NCBI RefSeq assembly: GCF_014841135.1
Contig: NZ_JACYTN010000013.1
Coordinates: 56,936-120,935, forward strand
Origin: Paenibacillus arenosi
Lineage (GTDB): Bacteria; Bacillota; Bacilli; Paenibacillales; Paenibacillaceae
Direction of reading: 5' to 3'
Length of the DNA: 64,000 bases
The position numbers were made by a program, and so were the translations under genes. Below are positions 27,773 to 37,500 of this stretch, in pieces; the stretch's first letter is position 1; every line of letters starts with the position of its first letter. Below the pieces are notes generated by a model. That model was not told the DNA's origin and ran no database searches. It saw only the letters and a list, made by a program, of their open reading frames with translations.

Positions 27773-29031
27773 TGTTCTTCTCTCCCCTCAATATAGTTGA
27801 GCTTGTGCAGCAGCCAGACGAATGGCTCATCGACCCGAATCGGATTGACTACGCCTTGCAGCTTCTGATTGACCGGATTGCTACCTAATGCAGATACGGC
27901 GAAATACGATGTGTTCGTGAAGTAAACGTCCATCGTACCTTTGAATGGGCGATCTACTTTTTCAATAAAGCGACGTACTTCTCCATCGATATTCGCTTGT
28001 TCTGTCAAATTAAGATATTTACGATGAACCATGTTGTTGAAAATATTACTGTTTGGCTTCAAATAGTCATCGCCTTCGTCGGCCAGCGTATGGAGCATAT
28101 CGCTCTTTGTTAGGACAACAGCTGTTGGAATATCGGTCTTCGTATTTTGCTCGTACGCGATAAAGTCGCCGAACATCGTCAGTACAACATCGCGCGGCTC
28201 ATCATATTGAGATACCCATTCACCGGGGGTGTCGCCAGTGTTGATACGAATCTTCTCGCGAATGGAACGAATTTGCAGTGGATCGACCATAAATAAAATG
28301 CCCGCCGAGTTTTTGATGTGCTGACCGTGCAGACCAAGATAATCTTGATCGACCATACCTTCTCCTGCAACATCGAAGAACACCAGCGTTAGTGGCGGTT
28401 TCGTTTCATCTTTGAATACGAATTGGAAAATGAACGGCTCCTGCATCTTCTCTTTCTGAGTCGACGCAAGCAGATCCCCGCGCTCGAATAACGGCTCTTC
28501 GTACATCGTACGGAACTTACGGCTAATTTCGGCATTGAGCGGCATACAAGCGGCATCGAAATGATCGGCCGTTCGATGCTGCAGTGTATGGATGAGCGAT
28601 GTCATATACACGGATTTACCAACTTGGGAAGCACCGATAATGGAAATAATATTGCTTGGCACTTTACCCGCCGTAATCGGCAATTCATTGTGACACGTCG
28701 GACAAAGCCTGCGGCGAGTCGTGACGCCGTAACGATCGTTGAGTCCCAATAGGACGTGATCGGAATAGATATGATGCTCCTCTGGAATATCACGTGGATA
28801 CAGGATTGCCTCCATATCGTAGACGGAATCAAGGCCGAATCGCTCCCTGTATTTATTCAACGGTTCATCTTCCCGAAGTGCATAATCTTCATCGTCTTCG
28901 CGATGGTGAGTCGCACGGAATACGACCTCATCAGGTGTGAATTTGCTGAAGCAGTAGGGACATACAATATCGTAAAAAAGCGGCTTAGGCGCAGCTTGCG
29001 GTTTCTTTTTAAAAAGATCAAAAATACCCAT
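27769..29031 (-). CDS. Zinc-ribbon P-loop GTPase (DO-GTPase2-like)
   Basis: A 420-residue GTPase. A split zinc ribbon (C24-P-Y-C27 and C110-P-T-C113) precedes the G domain: G1 GASQVGKS at 133-140, switch-II DVAG at 220-223, G4 TKSD at 308-311 and a G5-like SALG. The arrangement matches the 'double-GTPase 2' families named by comparative genomics of bacterial conflict systems. No TM segment is present, so it should be cytoplasmic and may dock on the GAP1-N2 membrane protein whose gene overlaps it by 4 nt. It lies 13 nt after the small beta-sandwich gene. The nucleotide preference (GTP by TKSD) is predicted. Confidence 0.9.
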   Translation of the reverse strand: MGIFDLFKKKPQAAPKPLFYDIVCPYCFSKFTPDEVVFRATHHREDDEDYALREDEPLNKYRERFGLDSVYDMEAILYPRDIPEEHHIYSDHVLLGLNDRYGVTTRRRLCPTCHNELPITAGKVPSNIISIIGASQVGKSVYMTSLIHTLQHRTADHFDAACMPLNAEISRKFRTMYEEPLFERGDLLASTQKEKMQEPFIFQFVFKDETKPPLTLVFFDVAGEGMVDQDYLGLHGQHIKNSAGILFMVDPLQIRSIREKIRINTGDTPGEWVSQYDEPRDVVLTMFGDFIAYEQNTKTDIPTAVVLTKSDMLHTLADEGDDYLKPNSNIFNNMVHRKYLNLTEQANIDGEVRRFIEKVDRPFKGTMDVYFTNTSYFAVSALGSNPVNQKLQGVVNPIRVDEPFVWLLHKLNYIEGREEH

Positions 29032-29044
29032 GTTGTCTTCCTCC

Positions 29045-29689
29045 TTATTCCGGTATTAGTTCATACACCTGACCATAGTGGCGTCCGTCGGTGAAGAAGA
29101 GCCGGATGTAGTCGTCCTTGCCAACTTCGATAATTGGCAGCACGGTCTTGCCTGCAACGAATGACTCTACGAACGGATAGACGGTGCCATCTTCTTTGTT
29201 GACAGGGGAACCGCCTTGTTTTTTAACATAACAGAGCACGTCTTTGGCTAAGGGTACTTCCGTTGTTACTTGAATTTGCACGGTCTTGTAGCGCTTGAAC
29301 CATCCGCTGCTCTGGCGAAGGGAGTAATAGATACGGGCTTTGCCCGTACTCATTAAAATACGGTTCCGCCCGTCAGGCTGATGAATGAGTGCTATTCCTT
29401 CGTCGGTATTTAGGCTGGCGTATACGGTGTAGGATAGCCTGCCGATTTTGTCAATTCGTTCATGATAGCCGTTGTTGGCTTTGTATTCATTTTTCGTGTA
29501 TAGCTTAAGGCTGCTTGGCGACGGAGCTTCCTCTTCTTGCAGTTGTTGTCCGTCAACTGGCGCTCGCTGGATGTATACTGCCTGTACACCATCGGGCCAT
29601 AGCCAGCGCAGCGTGCAGCGGTCTTCATCTATTTTGTAGGTAAGTTCACGGATGACTGGTGTCGTTGAATCCGCATTAATAACGTGCAT
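29045..29689 (-). CDS. Small beta-sandwich (FN3-like) protein of the GTPase operon
   Basis: A 214-residue protein of unknown function. I start it at ATG 29689 (MHVINADSTTP), preceded by AGGGGG with 9-nt spacing; the same frame stays open for 108 more codons upstream, but that part is a translation of the 9-bp repeat array and has no ribosome site. The first ~60 residues (ITYK-type strand, CTLRWLWPDGVQAVYIQR) look like a fibronectin-III or Ig-like fold; the rest is also strand-rich and ends VGKDDYIRLFFTDGRHYGQVYELIPE. No signal peptide or TM. The GTPase gene follows after 13 nt, so it belongs to the operon and may be an adaptor. Confidence 0.75.
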   Translation of the reverse strand: MHVINADSTTPVIRELTYKIDEDRCTLRWLWPDGVQAVYIQRAPVDGQQLQEEEAPSPSSLKLYTKNEYKANNGYHERIDKIGRLSYTVYASLNTDEGIALIHQPDGRNRILMSTGKARIYYSLRQSSGWFKRYKTVQIQVTTEVPLAKDVLCYVKKQGGSPVNKEDGTVYPFVESFVAGKTVLPIIEVGKDDYIRLFFTDGRHYGQVYELIPE

Positions 29690-29811
29690 ATGTGTTAGCC
29701 CCCTGCATATGACAGTGTGACGCGGTTTTTTATAGATCAGATCTAGAGCATCATTTATAGCATTTATACAGCATGTTGAATCGATTTCTATTTCATAAAT
29801 CCTACTACTAT

Positions 29812-30029
29812 AACCTGTATGACCCGCATAGCTCGTATAACCTGTGAATAGCTCGTATAACTCGTATAATCTGTATAACCCGAATAGCTCGCATAACTCG
29901 TATAATCTGTATAACTCGAATAGCTCGCATAGCTCGCATAGATCGTATAACCCGCACAACTCGTATAATCCGCATAGCTCACATAACTCGTATAACCTGT
30001 ATAGCTCGCGCATCGCGCATAACTCGCAT
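29812..30029. repeat. Degenerate 9-bp tandem array (consensus ARCTCGYAT)
   Basis: About 23 units in register, for example AACTCGTAT, AATCTGTAT, AACCCGAAT, AGCTCGCAT. A 36-bp higher-order unit occurs twice at 29859-29894 and 29895-29930 with one mismatch. As the period is a multiple of three, it creates open frames on both strands (Tyr/Ser/Asn- or Leu/Tyr/Glu-rich) that have no ribosome site and are not genes. Confidence 0.9.
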
Positions 30030-30050
30030 CGTAACCGGCAGTGGCGTTAT

Positions 30051-30228
30051 GGACAAAAATGCAGTTATTTTAAGTGGAAAACGCAATTTTACGGTATATT
30101 TGGACAAAAGTGCAGTTATTTTTCGCGATTAGGCACTCAAAAGGGGCTAGGGAACAAAAATAACTGCATTTTTGCCGATAATGCCCCAAATAAGCATGAT
30201 TTTCGATTCAATAACTGCACATTTGTCA
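30051..30228 (+). repeat. Dispersed palindromic element, family A, copy 1
   Basis: Four copies of one motif: GGACAAAAATGCAGTTATTT at 30051 and a variant at 30102 direct, then inverted forms at 30156-30174 and 30210-30228. The order direct-direct-inverted-inverted lets the RNA or single strand fold into nested stems. A homologous copy in the opposite orientation lies at 49018-49194. No coding capacity; MITE/REP-like. Confidence 0.85.
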
Positions 30229-30265
30229 CAATTAAAATTTCTAAAAAATAGAATACCAGAAGATT

Positions 30266-30317
30266 AAAACATAACATCAAAACATAACATCAAAACATAA
30301 CATCAAAACATAACATC
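30266..30317. repeat. 13-bp tandem repeat, four copies
   Basis: AAAACATAACATC repeated four times without mismatch in the spacer upstream (minus-strand downstream) of the membrane vWA gene. Non-coding. Confidence 0.92.
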
Positions 30318-30450
30318 AAAACTAGGAGCATTCCACTTCAAGTAGTTCCATCTGGTTGCACGATGGCGTTCATATGAATGCAATTATTTAAATGCAATCA
30401 CATAAATGTATCCGTACGAATGGGTCCATAATTTTATTTCATTTAAACCC

Positions 30451-31737
30451 TTAGAACCCGTGGCTGCGGCTGTCTCTTGGCTTCTCCGTAAACTCTTCGC
30501 TCGCGCCTCTGCCCGCTGAACGGCTTGGACGGTGCGTATTGTCGCGCAGTGTGTAATTCTCTTTAATCGGAACCACCAGCGTGAATACGGAAATTATACC
30601 TGCCAGCAGCAAGTCTGCAATCAATCGGACCACGCTGTCTAGCACGATAATGCCTGTTAGGCCAGCCTCCAGAACGAGGCCTGCGAATAGTCCGGCGACT
30701 GCACCGCCGATAGCGAAGCTGCGCGCCAAATAGCGATTGTCGAACATCAGTCCAAGCGCTAGACCAATTGCTGCTCCGATTAGCACGATGGCAATGACGC
30801 GTAAGATGCTATAGTAGGTGTTATCTGCAGTCGGGCCTGTACGCTCGGTAATAAGCGTGCGATTGTCTATTTTCTCGTAAATGTCTTGGAAGACAAATGA
30901 TAGCTGATTCGCTTCGGATACATCATAGTACTGGCCGCCTGTGCGTTCGGCAATTTGCTGCAGCAGGTTAGAGCCTGCCTTTTCAATCAAGCTAAGTCCA
31001 ATCGTGTTAACGGCGATATGCTGCGCCGCATACTCGGAAGTAGCAGCGTCCAAGTTCATTTCACTCACACCATCTGACAATAGAACGACCATCGTGCCGC
31101 GCATGCTGTCAGCTTGTTCTTTAATATGCTGCATCGCTTCATCGAGCGCACGCGCAATGTCCGTTCCACCATCTGTAGTCTTCTGTGCGTCCAACGTGGC
31201 ATAGATGCTGTCTTTGGCTGCTTGATCTTTCACTTGTATAAATGGCTGAAGTACAGCGGCTTGATCGTTAAATTCAACGATTGCCACTCGTTTGTCTGCA
31301 TCCATCTGTGCGATCATGCGCTTGGCTGCTTCATTGCGATCGTTGTTTGGATCTGTTCGGTTCATGCTACCCGAGTTGTCGATGACGAGCACGATGTCGT
31401 TGACCTTCTTAGCGCCTCCGAGTTGAAGCCCGTAGATAAATTGCAGGGTAAGTCCTACAACGAACAACAGAACCAATGTAGCTGGTGCGATATATTTCCA
31501 TGACGCCCCTGCATAGCGTTGGCGCCATGAGGCACCGTTAAGGCGAGGGGACATCAGCTCCGCAATAAGGGCACCCAATCCGATACATAATGCGAGTACG
31601 CCAAAGTACAAGCCGACTAGTACCGCGTTCGGTACTTCACCAGACAACTGGTACAACAGCACCTCACCTAAAATGAAGCCAACGCCGCCGCCGATAAGGC
31701 TAAACAGGACTAGCATCAAGTTCAATTTACGCTGCAT
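30451..31737 (-). CDS. Multi-TM protein with von Willebrand A domain
   Basis: A 428-residue membrane protein. I chose ATG 31737 (MQRKLNLML), preceded by GAGAGGAAA with 9-nt spacing; an in-frame start 29 codons upstream lacks one. Three TM helices (about 7-28, 38-61 and 83-104) precede a vWA domain with MIDAS D120-x-S-x-S124 (DNSGS), a Thr-bearing DGGTDIARAL loop and LLSDG; three or more TM helices follow (about 310-400), then a charged, basic tail. The vWA domain should bind a metal and a protein ligand. It lies in the same direction as the GTPase genes but is separated from them by a 760-bp repeat-filled spacer, and it is preceded by a perfect hairpin at 31766-31809. Confidence 0.88.
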   Translation of the reverse strand: MQRKLNLMLVLFSLIGGGVGFILGEVLLYQLSGEVPNAVLVGLYFGVLALCIGLGALIAELMSPRLNGASWRQRYAGASWKYIAPATLVLLFVVGLTLQFIYGLQLGGAKKVNDIVLVIDNSGSMNRTDPNNDRNEAAKRMIAQMDADKRVAIVEFNDQAAVLQPFIQVKDQAAKDSIYATLDAQKTTDGGTDIARALDEAMQHIKEQADSMRGTMVVLLSDGVSEMNLDAATSEYAAQHIAVNTIGLSLIEKAGSNLLQQIAERTGGQYYDVSEANQLSFVFQDIYEKIDNRTLITERTGPTADNTYYSILRVIAIVLIGAAIGLALGLMFDNRYLARSFAIGGAVAGLFAGLVLEAGLTGIIVLDSVVRLIADLLLAGIISVFTLVVPIKENYTLRDNTHRPSRSAGRGASEEFTEKPRDSRSHGF

Positions 31738-31765
31738 CGTAACATTTCCTCTCTCTTGAATAATG

Positions 31766-31809
31766 GCGAGAGCAGGGAAGACACTGTGAAGCGCCGATCC
31801 TGCTCTCGC
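31766..31809 (-). promoter_or_regulatory. Perfect 11-bp hairpin just upstream of the vWA ribosome site
   Basis: GCGAGAGCAGG / CCTGCTCTCGC with a 22-nt loop, ending about 28 bp before the start codon of the membrane vWA gene on the minus strand. The sequence after it (CATTATTCAAG) is not a T-run, so an mRNA-processing or translational-control hairpin is more likely than a terminator. Confidence 0.6.
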
Positions 31810-31986
31810 TGTTAAAGGTTGCATGTATTCGCTTTATGCCTATTTAAATAGAAGGCACACAAGTGTTATGACATAATGGTCAATCGGTTAGCTGCTGCTA
31901 TCGATCGACGGATCGACACACTGTGCGAGCAAGCTAGTATCTTCACGTATATTTCCTCTAATTGTGCTCGACACTCCATATCATGC

Positions 31987-34515
31987 TTAACGAAGTGCAG
32001 GAAGCTTGGCAGGATCGATACCGTGGAAAGTATATCCGTTCTGTACATAGCTATCGTAGTACACTTTGCCGTTCCGGTAATACATAAGATCCTCTACATG
32101 GAAGCCGCCCATCAGATTCAGCTTTTCCACACCGCTGCTGCGCTTCTCGTGCACCGTTCCGAGCTTATACAGCCTTGATCCTTCATCTGCTTGCTGTGCA
32201 TAACGGATGAACTCGCTCGTACAATCACCGAAGAAGTATTTCTCTTCATAACGATGCTCATGGGTGTAATCTAGGAGACGAATATGAATATTCGCTTGTT
32301 CCTCAAGTGTACGATACAGGCGCTTAAACAGCTCTTCTTTTGAAAGAACATCCTTGTCATCGTACGAAATCGTGACATTGGAGCGACGAAGCAGCTCTTC
32401 TTCGAACGTTTGGTGGAAGGGAGCTGCCGTTAAAATATGTGTACGGCATACTTCCATCAACCTGAGTAAGAAATGGTCACTGCCAACATGGAGCAAGTCA
32501 GGCAAATGCCCTACGTATCGCTCATCAAAGAATATCATCGCGCCGCGCTTGGCTTCGATTTCTCGCATCACATCAGAAGTAACTCGTTCATAGTACTCCA
32601 TAATATTCTGCCCGATATAGTCATCGGCGGTCCGGATACTCTCCCATGCCGCTTCATGCAGCAGGCGCTCCAATTCCCGCATTTGCTGTACTTGGCGAGC
32701 CGATTCAGTATGAAGCTGCTCTAACTCTGTTTCATAGTGGCGCATGAACTGCAACTCAGTTTCTGTATGAAGAAGTTCCAGCTTCTTGCTATAAATCGTC
32801 TGGCAGAAGCTGCGCACAAAGCCGCGTACATTGTGCTTGTCCATGAACGGAAGGCGCTGGAAGGATAGGCTGTCGGCCTTCTCCGTATAAAGCTGATCAA
32901 GCTCGGCTTGGGCCAGCTCTAGCTCGCGCGATAAGTCGCGAATGCGAGCACGTACGTCTTTCCATATACTTGCCGTTTCTTCTTGCTCATTCGTCCATTC
33001 ATACCAATGAAAGACGTTAAGATTCGGATGCTCAGCAGCTTGCTTTTGCATCGTAGTCCGCAATTTGGTGCGTACATCCAATTGCTCCATATAGCTGCTC
33101 GCCGGACGGACAAAGTTGTCGCGGAAATAAAGCTTGCATCCATCACCGAACAACGCTTCTTCTGCTTCTCGCAGTGATAACGGCTTCAAACGGGAGAAAC
33201 TAACATCATGTGTCATGATGCCATTCATATCGTTAATGCGGCTTGCATCTGGAATCGCTTCATTGACTTGGACAGCGACTTTGTCGGGTGACAGTCCGAG
33301 TAATGCCAATTTCTCACGACTGCTCCAGTCAGGTGCTGTCTGCAGTCGATCTAGCAGTTGCTTGTAAAAATGATAAAGCACAGTCAGGGCGATAGATTCA
33401 TTAGGTCGTTTAACTTTAGAAAATCCAGCTGATACATAACCTTGACGTCCGTCTTCGGTCATCATGTTATTTTTAAATGCTGCGTTGTTATAGCTCGTCG
33501 AAAAGTTCGCATATTGATCATAGGCGGCATCTTTCGACTTGCGGTTTTTCAACAAGCTCATATGACAAATCATTTCATAATTATCCTGCATGTCAGATGC
33601 TGCTGAAATGCCTCGTTCGTTCTTGTCGGATAGAACGTATACAAGATCAAATAATGGCGCGGGCCCATGCGAGATAGGAATACGAATACCGTCTTCCGTA
33701 ACATGAAGTGGAGCGGATAACGCATAATCTGCTGCCTGCACATGCTCCAACTCACGCAAGAATGCCACGCCGTAACAACTGCTCGTACCGAAAGCGTCAA
33801 TCTGATCACGCTCGCTGAGAAGCGCGTACATGTCCATCTGCACGGACTTGAACGATTGGCTGAAAATGGACTGCGCCAACAACGTAATTTCCGGTACGAG
33901 TACATTCATGGGGTCATCTACTCTTGTAATGACTGCCAAGTGGATGCGGTCGAAAGAAGAGTAGAGTCGTCCATAGTCTGAAATGTGACGGCTGACTTGT
34001 CGCAACGTACGATTCATTTCAAATAGCTGATGCTCATCTTGATGCCAATCTCTATAAATGGCAGGGCGCAAAGACTTGGCTTGATTGTGCTGCAACTTAT
34101 CAATAGGCAGCGTGATACGGCGTATGCTTGAGCCGATTGCATCTTGAGCACGCTGAGCCGCGCCAGGATCGAGGAGTCGAGCCTGTTTTAGGCCCAACTC
34201 TTTTTGCTCCTGTCCTTGATCCATCTGTCTATTTATGTCTTCTGTTTGCGAAGCCTCATACCGTCCATGTTCCTGCTGTCCTCGACGCCGCTCGTCTTCC
34301 TGCTCCGAGGCAATATGAACATATATAACGCCTGCGCTGTTGTCCCACTTTTTCGCATTGATGCGAGCAATTTGCTCAACCGCTTCCGCTGACTTATCAC
34401 CGATGAACAAAAATAGAGTAGGGTAGTGAATGCTGCTTTGATCATCGGCTAGCCCGCTTAATTTCTCTTCTGCACTTGCATATTCATCAGCAAAACGCTG
34501 TAGTAGCTGTTTCAT
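31987..34515 (-). CDS. Large coiled-coil protein of the tubulin/vWA operon, unknown function
   Basis: An 842-residue soluble protein that I do not recognise. The N-terminal segment (HYPTLFLFIGDKSAEAVEQIARINAKKW, then GVIYVHIAS) looks like an alpha/beta nucleotide-fold start resembling the neighbouring tubulin-like protein, but has no clear glycine loop. A Gln/Glu/Arg-rich stretch (about 70-110) and a long coiled-coil region (about 530-660, heptad-like ELELAQAELDQL and LHTETELQFM) follow. Its start lies 4 nt after the stop of the tubulin-like gene, so the two are translationally coupled and probably form a complex. No TM or signal peptide. Confidence 0.82.
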   Translation of the reverse strand: MKQLLQRFADEYASAEEKLSGLADDQSSIHYPTLFLFIGDKSAEAVEQIARINAKKWDNSAGVIYVHIASEQEDERRRGQQEHGRYEASQTEDINRQMDQGQEQKELGLKQARLLDPGAAQRAQDAIGSSIRRITLPIDKLQHNQAKSLRPAIYRDWHQDEHQLFEMNRTLRQVSRHISDYGRLYSSFDRIHLAVITRVDDPMNVLVPEITLLAQSIFSQSFKSVQMDMYALLSERDQIDAFGTSSCYGVAFLRELEHVQAADYALSAPLHVTEDGIRIPISHGPAPLFDLVYVLSDKNERGISAASDMQDNYEMICHMSLLKNRKSKDAAYDQYANFSTSYNNAAFKNNMMTEDGRQGYVSAGFSKVKRPNESIALTVLYHFYKQLLDRLQTAPDWSSREKLALLGLSPDKVAVQVNEAIPDASRINDMNGIMTHDVSFSRLKPLSLREAEEALFGDGCKLYFRDNFVRPASSYMEQLDVRTKLRTTMQKQAAEHPNLNVFHWYEWTNEQEETASIWKDVRARIRDLSRELELAQAELDQLYTEKADSLSFQRLPFMDKHNVRGFVRSFCQTIYSKKLELLHTETELQFMRHYETELEQLHTESARQVQQMRELERLLHEAAWESIRTADDYIGQNIMEYYERVTSDVMREIEAKRGAMIFFDERYVGHLPDLLHVGSDHFLLRLMEVCRTHILTAAPFHQTFEEELLRRSNVTISYDDKDVLSKEELFKRLYRTLEEQANIHIRLLDYTHEHRYEEKYFFGDCTSEFIRYAQQADEGSRLYKLGTVHEKRSSGVEKLNLMGGFHVEDLMYYRNGKVYYDSYVQNGYTFHGIDPAKLPALR

Positions 34516-34519
34516 AGGC

Positions 34520-37500
34520 TTACTTCAACTTTCTACGAATCGTATTCAGCTTGCTCGTAAGCTGCTTGTAGAATTGGTATGCTTCTTCACCGTTCGCCAA
34601 TTCAATCTTCTCGTACTCAAGACGATCGCGAGCGTCAAGGAAGGCGGAATACAAATCTTCTAACTTTTCCAGCAGCGGCGTTACGTCTTCCGAGCCAGTT
34701 AGTTCTGCATCGCGACGGGAAGCTTTACGCAGCATCGTGCTGCGGCTCTTATCATCGAGCTTGCGGAATTGATCGAAAATTTCGAACTCCACATAGTCGC
34801 GAATCTTCATTAGATTAGCAAACGGTTCCCATGCTTCCTCTTCCTCATCACGGTCGTATACAAACAGAGCGCCCTTCTTCGTAATCGTGCCTGTGTACAT
34901 CACTTCGATGAACTGATCTTGCAGTTTCTCTTCATCTTGATGAAGGCTTAGCAGCTTATCGAATTCAGCCACTTTGCTGGCAATCGCTTCGTACTTCGCA
35001 ATTTCTTCACGAACGCTGCGAGTCAAATCAGGCGTACGTATCAAGTTTTCTTTAGCCAGTTCTTCGTTAATGCTGCCAAAAATATCTTTCGTAGCCTGCT
35101 GCGGTAATCCTTCTGCTAACAGACGCTTTAGTTCAAGCTGCGCGCGCTTCACTTCGCCAAGATTCGGCTTCGCAGCCTTCAATTGCAGATCATAGCCGCT
35201 CAACAATTGCTCTAGATCGAACGAAGGTGTCAGCACGACCGCATAGCGGTTGCTCGTATTGTGGTCAATGTCTTTTTCCACGACGACCTTATAGCCTTGT
35301 GCCTTCACAAATTCACCGCGTACGCGTTCGTTGTAGCTGCGCACACGAGCATTCGCATACGTATCACCCCAAGATTGCTCAGGGATTGGAGACGGCAAGT
35401 ACGTCCAGTTGATCTTATCCGTTTGCACGAGATGGCGTCCGATGCCTTCTTTATCAAGAATCGTGCGCTCATAGCTTTCCTCGTACACTTTAAGTGGTGT
35501 ATAGACGAACAATGGAACACCGTTACGCGTATTGAGCCAGAAAATACGGTTCTTCACTTCGCTCTCTTTTACCGTAAAGTGAGACTTACCAACCGCATTA
35601 TTCTGATAGTTTTTAATACCCTTCAAAATGCTAGGTGCCTTAACAGGTACGGATACGAAGCCCCAAGAAGGGAAGTACATGCTGCCAGAGCTGTTGCTCA
35701 AGTGGAACACAGGCACCGCTTCGTCATCCAGCTTACTAGCAATATTGCGTTCTACGAATTTCTCAATTGACTCTTCCTGACCGAATTTCATGATCAAGAA
35801 TTCTTCCATCGACTGTGTAATCAAATCGCCGAACTTGTCAGACAAGAAGTCGGAAATCGAGCTTACGATATCGATTTCATTCTCCTTAATCCATTGATCC
35901 GAACGGTTCAACAATTCCATCGTAAAGTCGCGAATGAGATCGTCGACTTCCTTCTGCTCCATTACTTTGCTAATCACTTTAGAAACGTCTGGGACGCTGA
36001 CGATATTCCAGTAGTAAGAGCGGTTGCCTTTATAGTCAGACTGCTCATCACCGTTGATCAGAATATCTCCGTTTTTCTCGAAAATAGAGTTCAGTGCATT
36101 CAATATTTCGGTAAATACGCTATAAATGCGGTTGTTCTCTTTGTTGAGCAGCTCATACAGATCTTCATAGAACTCGATCATTTGCTCGGTACGTTCTAGA
36201 TCGGCATGAAGCCAGTACTCGTTTATTTTTGCTTCGATAAACACATTCTTCTTCTTATCCTTCGAGATGAAGGCGCTCTTCGCATCGCCGAGACGATCAT
36301 GAGCCTGATCCTGTGCAGACTCGATGTCGCGTGGAATGCGATGCAAACTCTCACGCAGCGTCTCGATATATGAAAGGATCATTTTTAATAAGCAGAAACC
36401 TTTTTCGGTATAAATAAGACGCGATACGTAGAACGGGCCTTGCTCAGGATGTAGGAAGAAGCGGCGCAATTGTTCGCTAAGCTGCTCGACGATTTGGCCT
36501 GGCAGCTGCTTTTTCGCCTTAATATATTCTTCGCGTGCACGTGCTAGGAAGTTCTGTTCTAGCTCCGTGTCCATATTGACGACTTGCATCTTAACGACGT
36601 TGCTGTAGCTGAGTCGCTCGCTGTTCTCGTAGCCTGGCAATGGCTCAGGTACTCGTGATTCGAACGTTTTGACCATCGAATCGAGGTCGATACCAATCTT
36701 GCGCGCGAACTTCTCAATATCCTCTTGGCTTGGCGCTTTCTCGAACATCTTGTCCATCTTCTGGAACAGTCGGTAGCCAAGGTATGTTGTCATCTCTTCA
36801 ATCGGCAGCACCGCAGAGGAGGCACCGATAATGTTGTATTCATAGTTGGCTGGATAAGCTTTGTTCATTTGCGCAATATTCGTACGGATATTGCTAATAT
36901 AGTCATGAATCGCGAACTCTTCGCCAGACTGCTTCTCTTCACTCGCCATAAAGTTCGTAATATTTTCAGCCGTCACGTTCATGCAGTAGTCATACGCATT
37001 CTCCAGCAGCTTGCCTTCTGTATTCGTAGCCGAGATCAGATGACACAAGTTAAACGGCGGCAATGGTGAATTAACGCTCAAAATATTGCCGTATTTCTGC
37101 TGGAATCGCTCACCGCGGCTATCTACGTTCATCCAGTAATCAAGCTCTTTAAGCGCGGCATAGCCGTTCTTCTTGATGTACTCACGTGTGTGCTCGCTCA
37201 AGCTCTTGTTCGCCAAGTTGACGTCTGGCGTAAACAAGTAACCGAGTGTATTGACACGGTCGATACCTGCGGAGCCGTGATCGCGTTCAATGATACCACG
37301 CACGATATAGGAAATATCGAGGAAGCAGCCGCTGCCTGTACCACCGGACAAGCCGGACAGCAGGAATACCATCAGCTTCTTATTGGTACCGACAGACAAA
37401 GTCTTAATCTTCTTATCAATCGCTTGAACTACTTGGTTAATCTTCGTGAACAACAATAGTCGTCCAGCTTGGCGCACACCTGCTGCACCGTTCATACCGT

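Noticed and set aside
29690..30013. N-terminal extension of the small beta-sandwich protein (Leu/Tyr/Glu repeats)
   Set aside because: It is the translation of the 9-bp tandem array, lacks a ribosome site, and a well-placed ATG exists at 29689.
29812..30228. CRISPR-like repeat organisation
   Set aside because: Units are 9 bp and contiguous with no unique spacers, and there are no cas genes.
29844..30251. 135-codon plus-strand frame rich in Ser/Asn/Tyr
   Set aside because: Open only because the 9-bp repeat keeps frame; there is no ribosome site and the second half runs into the family A element.
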